This document shows positions 9,517 to 17,611 of a stretch of DNA of 64,000 nucleotides, piece by piece. The notes beneath the pieces were generated by a model, which saw only the letters and a list, made by a program, of their open reading frames with translations, was not told the origin of the DNA and searched no databases. Origin of the DNA: Arcanobacterium ihumii (GTDB lineage Bacteria > Actinomycetota > Actinomycetes > Actinomycetales > Actinomycetaceae); NCBI RefSeq assembly GCF_900604515.1, contig NZ_UWOS01000002.1, forward strand, positions 124,001-188,000, written 5' to 3'. The stretch's first letter is position 1. Each line of letters opens with the position of its first letter. A program made the position numbers and the translations under genes.

Positions 9517-10038
9517 TTAGAAAATTCCCGATTTTCCAGACGAACTCGACGCATTTTCACCCGAATTGTCCGTGTTGTTTCCCTCAAGACCCGAACGCTC
9601 AAGTTTATGAATTTCCGAAACTCGGTTCAAAACGCCCATCGTAAAGCCGACTGCTTTATCCGTTGAAAGATCTCGCGCCAAGGAAGAAATCTCTTTCACG
9701 ACAACCGGAACATCAACGTCGAGGAACATAATTTCTACGGACCCGAGACGCAATAGGTTTCGATCAACCCCACTCATGCGGTCAAGAGACCACGAAGGTG
9801 ACGCTGCATCGATCATCGAATCAACTTCCTCCGACCACTCAATATAGGTTTCAACCAGTTTTATGCCGTATTCACCAATGGGCTGCTGAGCGGTTGAGAT
9901 GGTTTTACGCTCGGAAAGCAGCTGACCTAATTCTGAAACCGGAATTGCGCGCGTGTCTGCTTCGAAGAGAACATCCAGAGCGCGCTGGCGCTGCAATGAA
10001 CGACCTTTACGCTTTGGATTAATATGCTTTTTGTTCAC
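9517..10038 (-). CDS. nusB: Transcription antitermination factor NusB
   Basis: Binds boxA RNA with ribosomal protein S10 and supports antitermination of rRNA operons. The 173-residue product has the all-helical NusB core (RQRALDVLFEADTR near the start, RMSGVDRNLLRLGSVEIMFL about 100, VVVKEISSLARDLSTDKAVGF about 115-135). A poly-Ser/Asn/Gly tail of about 25 residues extends beyond the core and is probably disordered. The start is GTG at 10038. It follows efp by 22 bases, the usual efp-nusB operon. Confidence 0.94.
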   Translation of the reverse strand: MNKKHINPKRKGRSLQRQRALDVLFEADTRAIPVSELGQLLSERKTISTAQQPIGEYGIKLVETYIEWSEEVDSMIDAASPSWSLDRMSGVDRNLLRLGSVEIMFLDVDVPVVVKEISSLARDLSTDKAVGFTMGVLNRVSEIHKLERSGLEGNNTDNSGENASSSSGKSGIF

Positions 10039-10060
10039 TTAGAGTCAACCGTTCTCAAAC

Positions 10061-10618
10061 TTAAGCGCGGTTAATGTACTCGCCGCTACGGGTATCAACC
10101 TTAATCTTCACACCTTCTTCAAGGAACAAAGGAACCTGGATTTCGTATCCGGTTTCCAAAGTTGCAGGCTTCGTACCAGCATTGGAACGGTCGCCCTGAA
10201 GGCCAGGCTCAGTGTGGGTAACTTCGAGAATAACTGAAGAAGGAAGTTCGATAAACAGAACAACACCTTCATTGGTTGCAACAACAACGTTCTGGTTCTC
10301 GAGCATAAAGTTCTTTGCCTCGCCTACAACTTCAGCGGAGATTGGAAGCTGCTCGTAGGATTCGAGATCCATGAAAATGTAGTCGGTACCGTCATTGTAG
10401 AGATACTGCATATCGCGACGGTCAACGGTAGCGGTTTCAACCTTAACGCCTGCGTTGAAAGTCTTGTCTACGTTCTTTCCAGAAAGAACATTCTTGAGCT
10501 TGGTACGCACGAAAGCTGGGCCCTTACCTGGCTTAACGTGCTGAAACTCCACAACCTGCCAAAGCTGGTTATCAATCTTGAGCACCATACCGTTCTTGAG
10601 ATCGTTGGTTGTAGCCAT
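10061..10618 (-). CDS. efp: Elongation factor P
   Basis: Translation factor that relieves ribosome stalling at consecutive prolines. The ATG at 10618 gives the standard N-terminus [20 protein letters not shown] and 185 residues; an 11-residue upstream extension is unlikely. The tRNA-contacting loop reads [12 protein letters not shown] (about 30-41). This PGKGP type is found in actinobacteria and is thought to work without lysine modification. No epmA/epmB-like modification gene was seen in the window. The three OB/KOW domains are complete. Confidence 0.96.
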   Translation of the reverse strand: MATTNDLKNGMVLKIDNQLWQVVEFQHVKPGKGPAFVRTKLKNVLSGKNVDKTFNAGVKVETATVDRRDMQYLYNDGTDYIFMDLESYEQLPISAEVVGEAKNFMLENQNVVVATNEGVVLFIELPSSVILEVTHTEPGLQGDRSNAGTKPATLETGYEIQVPLFLEEGVKIKVDTRSGEYINRA

Positions 10619-10792
10619 GTGAGTCCTTACTCTTCTGCGCCCGGAGCGCATGCCGAAAAATTTCCTTTACTAGAATAACTGTTTCACGTCGAAAAGTGGG
10701 AAATTCCAGTCAAAATGAGTGGCGAATAACGCAACGGCGATTAATCTGCCTTCTAAACAACTTCACCAAGGGTTGTTTTGGTCATGTGACCG

Positions 10793-11344
10793 TTAGCATC
10801 TATATTCCTGGTCGATAATTTTTGCAAGCTCCGCTGCGCTCTGCGTTGAAGAATCTAAGGACAAGTTAACCAGTGGCGAAACCGCCTCGCTGAAGCGCTC
10901 GTAGAGGTTGCGCAAGCTCTTTCGCGGCATCACAGGATTTACACCGCGGTTTCCTATTAATCCGTTCCGGAGGACGAGCTTGGAAAGGTTTGTTTCGAGG
11001 CCCACGGCGTACATCGGCGTCGTATCCCGAATGCGTGCCAAGGTCTGAAGCAACTTTGGATTACAGTCACTAGATCCTTCCGTAACTACGAAATTAGAAG
11101 GCAGTACAATGGCGTATTTTTCTCCAGGTTCACGTTTTACGTCTTCGATTAAGGAAGTCAGCAGCTGATGATAGCTAGCTTCTAGTTCTGTGTGTTTACC
11201 TTCCAGCACGAATTCTGCTGGGCTGATACCTTGTGCCAACAAATTATCGTCAAGATCCGCAACCGTCCAACCAGAATTCTGAAGTTCAGTTGCAACGGAT
11301 GTTTTTCCAGTGCCAGGTGCACCAATAATAAAGACGATCACCAC
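10793..11344 (-). CDS. P-loop kinase-like protein, possible diverged shikimate kinase paralogue
   Basis: The 183-residue protein starts VIVFIIGAPGTGKTSVATEL, a clear Walker A at about 8-16. It is followed by DLDDNLLAQGISPAEFV (about 31-47), which sits where shikimate kinases have their DxD substrate segment. Beyond that it departs from AroK: no RPLL lid is seen, and the C-terminal half (RNGLIGNRGVNPVMPRKSLRNLYERF, split here around position 145) only loosely recalls the LY..R region. It lies 63 bases downstream of the fused aroKB gene. The substrate is unknown. A nucleotide-dependent kinase role is reasonable; shikimate as substrate is not established. Confidence 0.6.
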   Translation of the reverse strand: MVIVFIIGAPGTGKTSVATELQNSGWTVADLDDNLLAQGISPAEFVLEGKHTELEASYHQLLTSLIEDVKREPGEKYAIVLPSNFVVTEGSSDCNPKLLQTLARIRDTTPMYAVGLETNLSKLVLRNGLIGNRGVNPVMPRKSLRNLYERFSEAVSPLVNLSLDSSTQSAAELAKIIDQEYRC

Positions 11345-11407
11345 TCCACCTTAATAGCCAAAGCTAGGTTCAACTAATAAAATTCATTATTGACGTAATT
11401 GCGATGT

Positions 11408-12982
11408 TTACTGCGTGACCATCTTGAACGCGTAGTCCAGAGCTTCTTTACTTGGATTTTCCAAAATACGTGGTTGAGCGATATTAGAAAGCACAACGAA
11501 GCGGAGTTTTCCACCGCGAACCTTTTTATCTGAATACATAGAGGCAAGCAAAGTCTGTGGATCTGCATTCTGATAATTCACAGGCAAGCCGATGGAAGCA
11601 AAAGCATTTTGATGCAGTTCGGCAAATCCAGGTTCTGCAATCCCCTCAGCTTCAGCCAAAGCGGCGGCGAATACACATCCGATTGACACCGCAAATCCGT
11701 GTCGATACGTGTAGTTTTCAGCTAGTTCGATGGAATGTGCCAAAGTATGTCCATAGTTAAGGATTTCGCGTAAACCGGATTCTCGTAGATCTTCACTTAC
11801 AACTCGCGCTTTAACTGCAATTGCACGCTCAATTATCGAGATCAAAGCCGGATGCTGCGCGCTTACAAGCGCAGTTCCATATTCGGCAATCGAGTTAAGG
11901 ATACTCATATCAGAGATAAATCCACATTTAACGATTTCACCAAAGCCAGAGAGCAATTCCTCATGAGGAAGAGTCAAAAGCAAATCAACATCGCACAATA
12001 CGGTCTTAGGTGGATAAAAAGCTCCCACAAGGTTCTTCCCAAACTTCGTATTGATACCGGTTTTTCCTCCGACCGCCGCATCAACCATGCTCAGCAAAGT
12101 GGTTGGCACCTGGATCAAACCGATACCCCGTAGCCAGGTGGCAGCAACGAATCCACCCAGATCCGTCGTCGCTCCCCCTCCTATTGCAACGACGACGCCG
12201 TCACGACCGATTCCATGTTCACCAGCAAAATCCCACGCTTGAGTAAGCACGTGAGATTCTTTAGCGTCTTCGCCACGAGGAACTTCAAACAAACATGATT
12301 TCACCCCCGATTCACGCAACGTGGAATCGAGACGATTTCCTAAATGCAGGACGTCGGGAGAGCAAACAATCATAACTGATTCGAATTTGCTTGCTTCACT
12401 GATTAAGCGCGGCAACAAATGTGAACCAACGTGGACGTTATACGGGATGGATCCGCCTACCGAAACAGTTCTTTCTGCTCCAACTACAGTTCGGAAGGCA
12501 TCGTTAACTACGTGTGCAACTGGCTTCGAATCGGAGAAAATAGTATGGCTCGCCAAGCTTACATAAAGTCCCATTCGTTCTTTACGCAATCTCTTAATCG
12601 TTTCCTCAGGTTCTCGTTGAAGCAGCGGTCGCACGGTTCGCGAATTAACTATTCGCTGTACAAGTACTTCGTCTGAGGCGTTTATCAGGAGAACTCTTGC
12701 GTCCGTCAGTGCCTCGCGAACAGCCTCACTTAGAACCGCGCCACCACCAAGGGAAAGGATCCCATCAAAATCTCGTAGAGCTTGGACAATCACTTGAGCT
12801 TCGAGTTCGCGAAACGCAGCTTCACCGTCTTCCTTAAAAATCGTATCAATCGAACGTTGAGTTTGCTGGCGAATCAAAAAGTCAGAATCAGCGAATGGAA
12901 CGTGGAGTTTTTCAGCGAGTAGCCGGCCAACGGTCGACTTCCCTGCTCCGGGCATGCCAATCAAAACAGCTCGTGGTGCCAC
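11408..12982 (-). CDS. aroKB: Fused shikimate kinase / 3-dehydroquinate synthase
   Basis: One 524-residue chain joins two steps of the shikimate pathway. Residues 1-165 are AroK: P-loop GMPGAGKSTVGR (9-20), DSDFLIRQQTQRSID (32-46), FRELEAQVI, LGGGAVL (about 78) and RPLL (about 117). Residues 170-524 are AroB: GGGATTDLGGFVAATWLRGI (about 265), PTTLLSMVDAAVGGKTGIN, the zinc-ligand segments SGFGEIVK, LNYGHTLAHSIE and YRHGFAVSIG. The GTG start shares one base with the aroC stop (TAGTG), so aroC and aroKB are coupled. Fused AroKB is known in some actinobacteria; most keep separate genes. Confidence 0.95.
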   Translation of the reverse strand: MAPRAVLIGMPGAGKSTVGRLLAEKLHVPFADSDFLIRQQTQRSIDTIFKEDGEAAFRELEAQVIVQALRDFDGILSLGGGAVLSEAVREALTDARVLLINASDEVLVQRIVNSRTVRPLLQREPEETIKRLRKERMGLYVSLASHTIFSDSKPVAHVVNDAFRTVVGAERTVSVGGSIPYNVHVGSHLLPRLISEASKFESVMIVCSPDVLHLGNRLDSTLRESGVKSCLFEVPRGEDAKESHVLTQAWDFAGEHGIGRDGVVVAIGGGATTDLGGFVAATWLRGIGLIQVPTTLLSMVDAAVGGKTGINTKFGKNLVGAFYPPKTVLCDVDLLLTLPHEELLSGFGEIVKCGFISDMSILNSIAEYGTALVSAQHPALISIIERAIAVKARVVSEDLRESGLREILNYGHTLAHSIELAENYTYRHGFAVSIGCVFAAALAEAEGIAEPGFAELHQNAFASIGLPVNYQNADPQTLLASMYSDKKVRGGKLRFVVLSNIAQPRILENPSKEALDYAFKMVTQ

Positions 12983-14220
12983 TATTTGCGCACCTCCGCA
13001 TTAGCATTTGTCTTAATCTTTGCGTTTGCGTTCAATGTAGCTTCGATATTTCGTTTGGTTTCGGCAACAGAGTCTCCACCAAACTTTTCATGCACGGCTT
13101 GAGCTAAAACGAGTGACAGCATTGCTTCGGCGATCACTGCCGCCGGAACCACCGCTGTGGTGTCTGAACGCTGATGTAGTGCGGTTGCCGGTTCGCCGGT
13201 GGCAAGGTCTACTGTACGAAGCGCACGTGGCACCGTCGAAATCGGTTTCAAAGCAATACGTACGAATAAAGGCTCACCATTCGCCATTCCACCTTCTATA
13301 CCTCCCGCACGATTGGACAGCCGCGATAGTTCACCGTCTTTAATTATGATTTCGTCGTGTGCTTGGCTTCCTCGTCGACCAGCAGATGCGAAGCCATCAC
13401 CAATTTCGATGCCTTTTACCGACTGTATAGACATCATCGCGCCTGCGATTTTTGCATCTAGGCGTTGGTCATCAACTGTGTATGTGCCGATTCCCGCCGG
13501 TACCCCATAGGCGATCACTTCGACGACGCCTCCCAAGGTGTCTCCATCGCTATGTGCAGCATCGATTTCGTCAATATACCGTTGTTCGAGGTCAGGATTA
13601 AGGGTGCGGACTTCGGATGAATCGATTTTTCGTTGATCGTCTGGACCTGGGCGTCGAGCGCCATCTTCTGCCTTGACTGTTCCGATCTGCACAACGTGTG
13701 AGACCACAGTAATCCCAGCAACTTGCTCTAGATAATTACTTGCTATCTTTCCGAGGGCAACCCTCGCTGCAGTTTCACGTGCGGAAGCTCGCTCCAAGAC
13801 GTTTCGAGCATCGTCAAAACCAAATTTCTCCATACCCACAAGGTCAGCATGACCAGGGCGGGGACGAGTTAGCTTCTTATTGCGAGCGATTTCGCGTTCA
13901 TCACCCGTACCAGCGTCGATCAACAAATCTTTCGAATTAACAGGATCGGCGCTCATAACGATTTTCCACTTAGGCCATTCAGAGTTTCCAATTTCAATAG
14001 CAATTGGAGAACCGAGCGTTTTTCCATGTCTTACGCCAGAAAGTATTCGTAGAGCGTCCTGTTCGAACTTCTGTCTGCTACCGCGTCCGTATCCTTGACG
14101 ACGACGATAAAGTGCGTGAGCAATATCAGCCGAGGTAAGTTCCACCCCTGCTGGGATACCCTCAATGAGGGCAACGAGTGACGGGCCATGTGATTCACCT
14201 GCAGTACTCCAACGCATCAT
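12982..14220 (-). CDS. aroC: Chorismate synthase
   Basis: Converts 5-enolpyruvylshikimate 3-phosphate to chorismate with reduced FMN. The 412-residue product has the signature segments [16 protein letters not shown] (6-21), [12 protein letters not shown] (about 39-50), [11 protein letters not shown] (about 118) and [24 protein letters not shown] (as two blocks around 310). The C-terminus (about 395-412) is a repetitive Asn/Ala/Lys tail beyond the usual end. It is the first gene of aroC-aroKB. Two consecutive ATG codons occur at the start; the first is used here. Confidence 0.96.
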   Translation of the reverse strand: MMRWSTAGESHGPSLVALIEGIPAGVELTSADIAHALYRRRQGYGRGSRQKFEQDALRILSGVRHGKTLGSPIAIEIGNSEWPKWKIVMSADPVNSKDLLIDAGTGDEREIARNKKLTRPRPGHADLVGMEKFGFDDARNVLERASARETAARVALGKIASNYLEQVAGITVVSHVVQIGTVKAEDGARRPGPDDQRKIDSSEVRTLNPDLEQRYIDEIDAAHSDGDTLGGVVEVIAYGVPAGIGTYTVDDQRLDAKIAGAMMSIQSVKGIEIGDGFASAGRRGSQAHDEIIIKDGELSRLSNRAGGIEGGMANGEPLFVRIALKPISTVPRALRTVDLATGEPATALHQRSDTTAVVPAAVIAEAMLSLVLAQAVHEKFGGDSVAETKRNIEATLNANAKIKTNANAEVRK

Positions 14221-14321
14221 GAGTATTATTCTGCCATGTAATACACCTCGATTCTTAACAAGTCGTTCCGTGAGATTTAAAGGGCGTCTCTATGCACTGC
14301 TTAGGAATGTTCAAAGAGATC

Positions 14322-14960
14322 CTAAAGGCTGCTCCAGTTCGGAATAATCGCCACTAATAGGACCCAAAGGCATCCTATAATTACCGGTCCGAAAGCCAAC
14401 CGATACGACTGTGCGAAACCTGACCGCCCTCGCAGTAGAAGATTCACCGCAGAACGCACCCCGAAAATAGTGAGCACAGCGAGAGAACAGATTATGTAAA
14501 AGACAAGAATCAAGCTTGTTCCATAGCCCGAAAGTGCAATTGCGCTAACGAAGAATAGGCGAACGTCGCCTCTGCCAAGCACCGGCATATCACTGCGAGC
14601 TCTGCTTACGAATATCGTGGGCAAATAGAGAAGCGAGATCAGCACAATACTTTCGCCTATATCAACAAACAACGTCACAAAATTTATAGAATTTAGGTTT
14701 GCAAGGATGACCAGGTGGATAACTGCCAGAACTCCGGCCAGATTGGAAAATGCCACTACAAGCTCACGTGTTTTGAAATCTATAAGCGCGTTAATTATCA
14801 GCGGTATAAAGAAGAAACCGAGGGTAATAGATGGTGCTATGCCAACCCCATTGAGATAAGATCCTAGAACGGTACACCAAAATCCGAGAGAACCGGTTAT
14901 AACCATGGTATTAACCGATAGCACTTGACTTACCTGGACATTTAGGGGAAATGTGTTCAT
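14322..14960 (-). CDS. Prepilin peptidase-like aspartic protease (A24 family)
   Basis: A 212-residue membrane protein with about six hydrophobic segments. It has the two aspartate motifs of type IV prepilin peptidases in variant form: ALIDFKTRELV (about 54-64) and GRGDVRLFF (about 128-136, family GxGDxKL). No N-terminal methyltransferase domain is present, as in many short actinobacterial (Tad-type) enzymes. No pilin or secretion genes are nearby, so the substrate is unknown. An 8-base perfect hairpin ends one base before the start codon and no Shine-Dalgarno sequence is visible. Translation may therefore be weak, or start at an internal ATG. Confidence 0.75.
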   Translation of the reverse strand: MNTFPLNVQVSQVLSVNTMVITGSLGFWCTVLGSYLNGVGIAPSITLGFFFIPLIINALIDFKTRELVVAFSNLAGVLAVIHLVILANLNSINFVTLFVDIGESIVLISLLYLPTIFVSRARSDMPVLGRGDVRLFFVSAIALSGYGTSLILVFYIICSLAVLTIFGVRSAVNLLLRGRSGFAQSYRLAFGPVIIGCLWVLLVAIIPNWSSL

Positions 14961-14961
14961 G

Positions 14962-14984
14962 AATCCAGACTATGAATCTGGATT
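14962..14984 (-). promoter_or_regulatory. Hairpin abutting the prepilin peptidase start codon
   Basis: The arms AATCCAGA and TCTGGATT (8 bases, 7-base loop) end one base before the ATG at 14960. Such a structure would occlude the initiation region. There is no U-run on the minus side, so it is not a terminator for this gene. Confidence 0.45.
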
Positions 14985-15039
14985 AGCCTCAACATAAAGA
15001 ATCCACAGAGGTAGGCAGTATGCGTACTTGTTTGGTAAC

Positions 15040-15048
15040 TGTGGATAA
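15040..15048 (-). promoter_or_regulatory. Perfect DnaA-box 9-mer
   Basis: The plus strand reads TGTGGATAA, the complement of the consensus DnaA box TTATCCACA, in the 160-base gap between the prepilin peptidase and aroE genes. A second, poorer match (AATCCACAG) begins at 15000. The rest of the gap (14985-15120) shows no gene. The box could be chance or a DnaA-titrating/regulatory site; it is far too little for an origin. Confidence 0.4.
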
Positions 15049-15120
15049 CTACGAGCACTCGCAGGCTGTGTAGAGAGCATTAGCTGATTAAGAACCAAGC
15101 TATATGAACCATAGACGAGG

Positions 15121-15981
15121 TTAGCCGCAGTAAACGTCAGTTACTCCACGCGAAGCTAATTCAGCTGACAAAGCTAACCGAAGCTTGTCAACATCTGGAG
15201 TTTTCCCGGTAAAGAGCCGGATCTGATCTACCGCTTGGTGGAGAAGCATTAGCCACCCCGGAGCAATCACTGCCCCTCGCTCCTGTGCTACAGAAACGAG
15301 CGCGCTTGGATAAGGATCGTAGGCTGCATCTAAAAGCACAAATGAAACTGAACTGTCTATTTCGCGTAGTTCTTGAGCCAGTGAATCTGCTACATGAGCA
15401 GGCAAAGTAGATATAACTAAATCACAGTTGATTAGGTGTGTTGCAGCGTGATCAAGCGATACCGAGCAAATATCGATATTCAGCGAATGTGCAGCCGTAA
15501 AAACACCGGGACCACCGAGACGCCTTGCGCACACTGTGATTTCTTTAGCACCGAGTTGGATGCCAGCGGCTAAAGCTGAACTCGCCGTCGCTCCAGAGCC
15601 TAAAATTGCAACACGCTCGTAGATTCGGGTCGATCCGCCAGCTTCACGAACAGCTTGAACGATACCTGCCACGTCAGTGTTGAAACCTACAAGCATCGTC
15701 GTCGTACCTGTCGGTTGAAAAACAACTGAGTTAACAGAACCTACTGCTTTTGCAAGGCCATCAACCATATCACACATGGCAAGTGCCTCTTGCTTGAGAG
15801 GCATCGTCACAGCTAAGCCTGCCCAGGAATCATCGCACTGAACAACAAATTCACGAAGACCACCCTTGGCAACCTCATATCGCCCAAAATCGAGGTATTC
15901 GGCATCAGCTAGATGCAAAATAGGTGACATTGAGTGGCTGATCGGAGAGCCAACCACGCCTGCTTTCTTCAGCTCAGTCAT
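15121..15981 (-). CDS. aroE: Shikimate dehydrogenase
   Basis: NADPH-dependent reduction of 3-dehydroshikimate to shikimate. The 286-residue product has GSPISHSMSPILH (11-23), the catalytic lysine segment VTMPLKQEAL (about 58-67), the Asp segment VGFNTDVAGI (about 98-107) and a Rossmann loop GSGATASSA (about 128). It is 12 bases downstream of mltG, so it is probably the distal gene of alaS-ruvX-mltG-aroE, an order common in actinobacteria. The aroC-aroKB pair on the same strand completes several steps of the same pathway. Confidence 0.93.
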   Translation of the reverse strand: MTELKKAGVVGSPISHSMSPILHLADAEYLDFGRYEVAKGGLREFVVQCDDSWAGLAVTMPLKQEALAMCDMVDGLAKAVGSVNSVVFQPTGTTTMLVGFNTDVAGIVQAVREAGGSTRIYERVAILGSGATASSALAAGIQLGAKEITVCARRLGGPGVFTAAHSLNIDICSVSLDHAATHLINCDLVISTLPAHVADSLAQELREIDSSVSFVLLDAAYDPYPSALVSVAQERGAVIAPGWLMLLHQAVDQIRLFTGKTPDVDKLRLALSAELASRGVTDVYCG

Positions 15982-15993
15982 GATTTGGCACTA

Positions 15994-17118
15994 TCAGCCT
16001 TTGTTCTTGGAGTACCACTGCCTGAATTCCTGAACGTTCTTGTTATGTTCTTCAAGAGTTGCAGCAAACTTCGTATCACCGTTGTCCAAGTTAACAGTCA
16101 CGAAGTACAGCCAGTTTCCACTTGGTGGGTTGATCGTTGCCTTGATAACAGCGATTGACGGATTCGAAATTGGACCAGCTGGCAGACCCGGATGCTTATA
16201 TGTATTGAACGGATTATCATTCTGAATATCCGCATTCGTTGGAATGCCCGAAGTCTTGCCCACTCCATACATCACGGTTGAGTCCATCTGGAGGTATCCG
16301 TTTACCTGGGTATGGTCATTCAAACGGTTTTCAATAACGCGTGCAACCTGCGCATAGTAATCTGGCCAGTTAACCTCACGCTGAATAATCGAGGCGATAA
16401 TAATCTGGCGCTCCCACTGGTCTTTGGCAATTCCAGAGCCTTCAAGTTCTTTTACGCGTTTGGCAACCATTTGCTTGAGCGCATCTTGAGCATTGATTCC
16501 TGGAGCAAAGGTGTAGGTTAGTGGCGCAATCCAGCCTTCAAGATTTCCCTTAGCTTCGGGTGGCAAACCAAGTGCATTGGTGTCTGCCATAGCTTTTTCG
16601 ACCTCAGCCTTCTCAAGGCTGAGTACATTGGACAGTCGATCCTTAGTCTGCTTAATTGTAAAGCCCTCAGGAATCGTGACCTTGATTTCTGCCTTCGAAG
16701 CGGGATCAAGCAGTGCAGCTACTGCATCTGCACCAGAGATCTTCTTCTTAATAGAGTAGCTTCCCGGCTGAATTGATCCCGAACGCGGATTGTTGTTGAA
16801 CGCTTCTACGAATGCGGATTCAGAGGCAATGATATCCTTTTCCTTCATGATCTTTGCAATCTCTGAACCGCTGGCACCCTTAGGAATGGTGATGACGACG
16901 GCTTGCTCCCCCGGACCCGAGTAGTCTTCTTGAGATGAGCTAGAAAATACGTTTGCAACATATGGCCACGCCACTACACCAGCAAATACCACAAGTCCGG
17001 TCACAATTGCGAGCGAAATACCAGTACGGATTCGACGTCGGTTACGACGTTTCATGATCTCCGCTCGGTGGCGTCGCTTATCGGCTTCACTTTCGTGACC
17101 GCTAAAGAAGTCAGTCAT
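15994..17118 (-). CDS. mltG: Endolytic murein transglycosylase MltG (YceG-like)
   Basis: Inner-membrane lytic transglycosylase that cuts nascent peptidoglycan strands. The 374-residue protein has a short basic cytoplasmic N-terminus (KRRNRRRIRTG), one transmembrane segment (about 34-53), a LysM-like region and the YceG core. The core includes IIASIIQREVNWPDYY (about 241-256, with the family's catalytic Glu), MDSTVMYGVG, NTYKHPGLPAGPISNP and the C-terminal LYFV..NLDNGDTKFAATLEEH. It overlaps the end of ruvX by eight bases. Confidence 0.94.
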   Translation of the reverse strand: MTDFFSGHESEADKRRHRAEIMKRRNRRRIRTGISLAIVTGLVVFAGVVAWPYVANVFSSSSQEDYSGPGEQAVVITIPKGASGSEIAKIMKEKDIIASESAFVEAFNNNPRSGSIQPGSYSIKKKISGADAVAALLDPASKAEIKVTIPEGFTIKQTKDRLSNVLSLEKAEVEKAMADTNALGLPPEAKGNLEGWIAPLTYTFAPGINAQDALKQMVAKRVKELEGSGIAKDQWERQIIIASIIQREVNWPDYYAQVARVIENRLNDHTQVNGYLQMDSTVMYGVGKTSGIPTNADIQNDNPFNTYKHPGLPAGPISNPSIAVIKATINPPSGNWLYFVTVNLDNGDTKFAATLEEHNKNVQEFRQWYSKNKG

Positions 17119-17611
17119 GAGACTCTCCGTTCAGAGCTATTCCGGGAAGTCCGCCGGTATTGCGCTCAAATTCCAATGCATTTTCCAAAATAATAACTGC
17201 AGAGACCTGATCAACAACAATTCTATGTGTATTTTCACGTCTGCCGCTTTCGTGGAGGAGCCGGTGTGCGCTCACCGTTGTTAGTCGTTCATCGATTAGA
17301 CGAACAGCAACCGGAGCAACCATACGCGAGATTCGGCGCGCCCACTTACGTGCGTCTTTCGCCGTCTTCCCCTCGGTTCCATCCATGTTTTTGGGAAGGC
17401 CCACATAGACTTCAAGGGTGTCTGACTCTTTGACCAGATCGACGACGGCGCTTAAGTCGTTTTTTCCACGCTGGAAGGTGCCCACCGGCGTTGCCAAAAT
17501 CCCACTTGAATCGGTTTTAGCTACGCCTACGCGCACTCCGCCTACGTCAACTGCGACTCGAACACCTCGGCGTAGCTGACGTACGGGCGGATATACAACG
17601 TTTTCCGTCAC
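17111..17611 (-). CDS. ruvX: Pre-16S rRNA nuclease RuvX (YqgF family)
   Basis: RNase H-fold protein implicated in 16S rRNA 5'-end maturation. The 166-residue product has AVDVGGVRVGVAKTDSSG (about 20-37), EVYVGLPKNMDGTEG (about 76-90) and DERLTTVSA (about 118-126). These carry the conserved acidic residues of the YqgF/RuvC-like fold. The GTG start overlaps the alaS stop by four bases and the gene overlaps mltG at its 3' end, consistent with the alaS-ruvX-mltG operon. Confidence 0.92.
   Translation of the reverse strand: MTENVVYPPVRQLRRGVRVAVDVGGVRVGVAKTDSSGILATPVGTFQRGKNDLSAVVDLVKESDTLEVYVGLPKNMDGTEGKTAKDARKWARRISRMVAPVAVRLIDERLTTVSAHRLLHESGRRENTHRIVVDQVSAVIILENALEFERNTGGLPGIALNGESHD

Noticed and set aside
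9090-9644. 184-codon plus-strand open frame across mihF and nusB
   Set aside because: It runs antisense through mihF, a terminator and the nusB end, has no recognisable domain and no ribosome site, so it is a shadow frame.
15000-15120. Replication origin
   Set aside because: A single good DnaA box without dnaA, dnaN or an AT-rich unwinding region does not support an origin.
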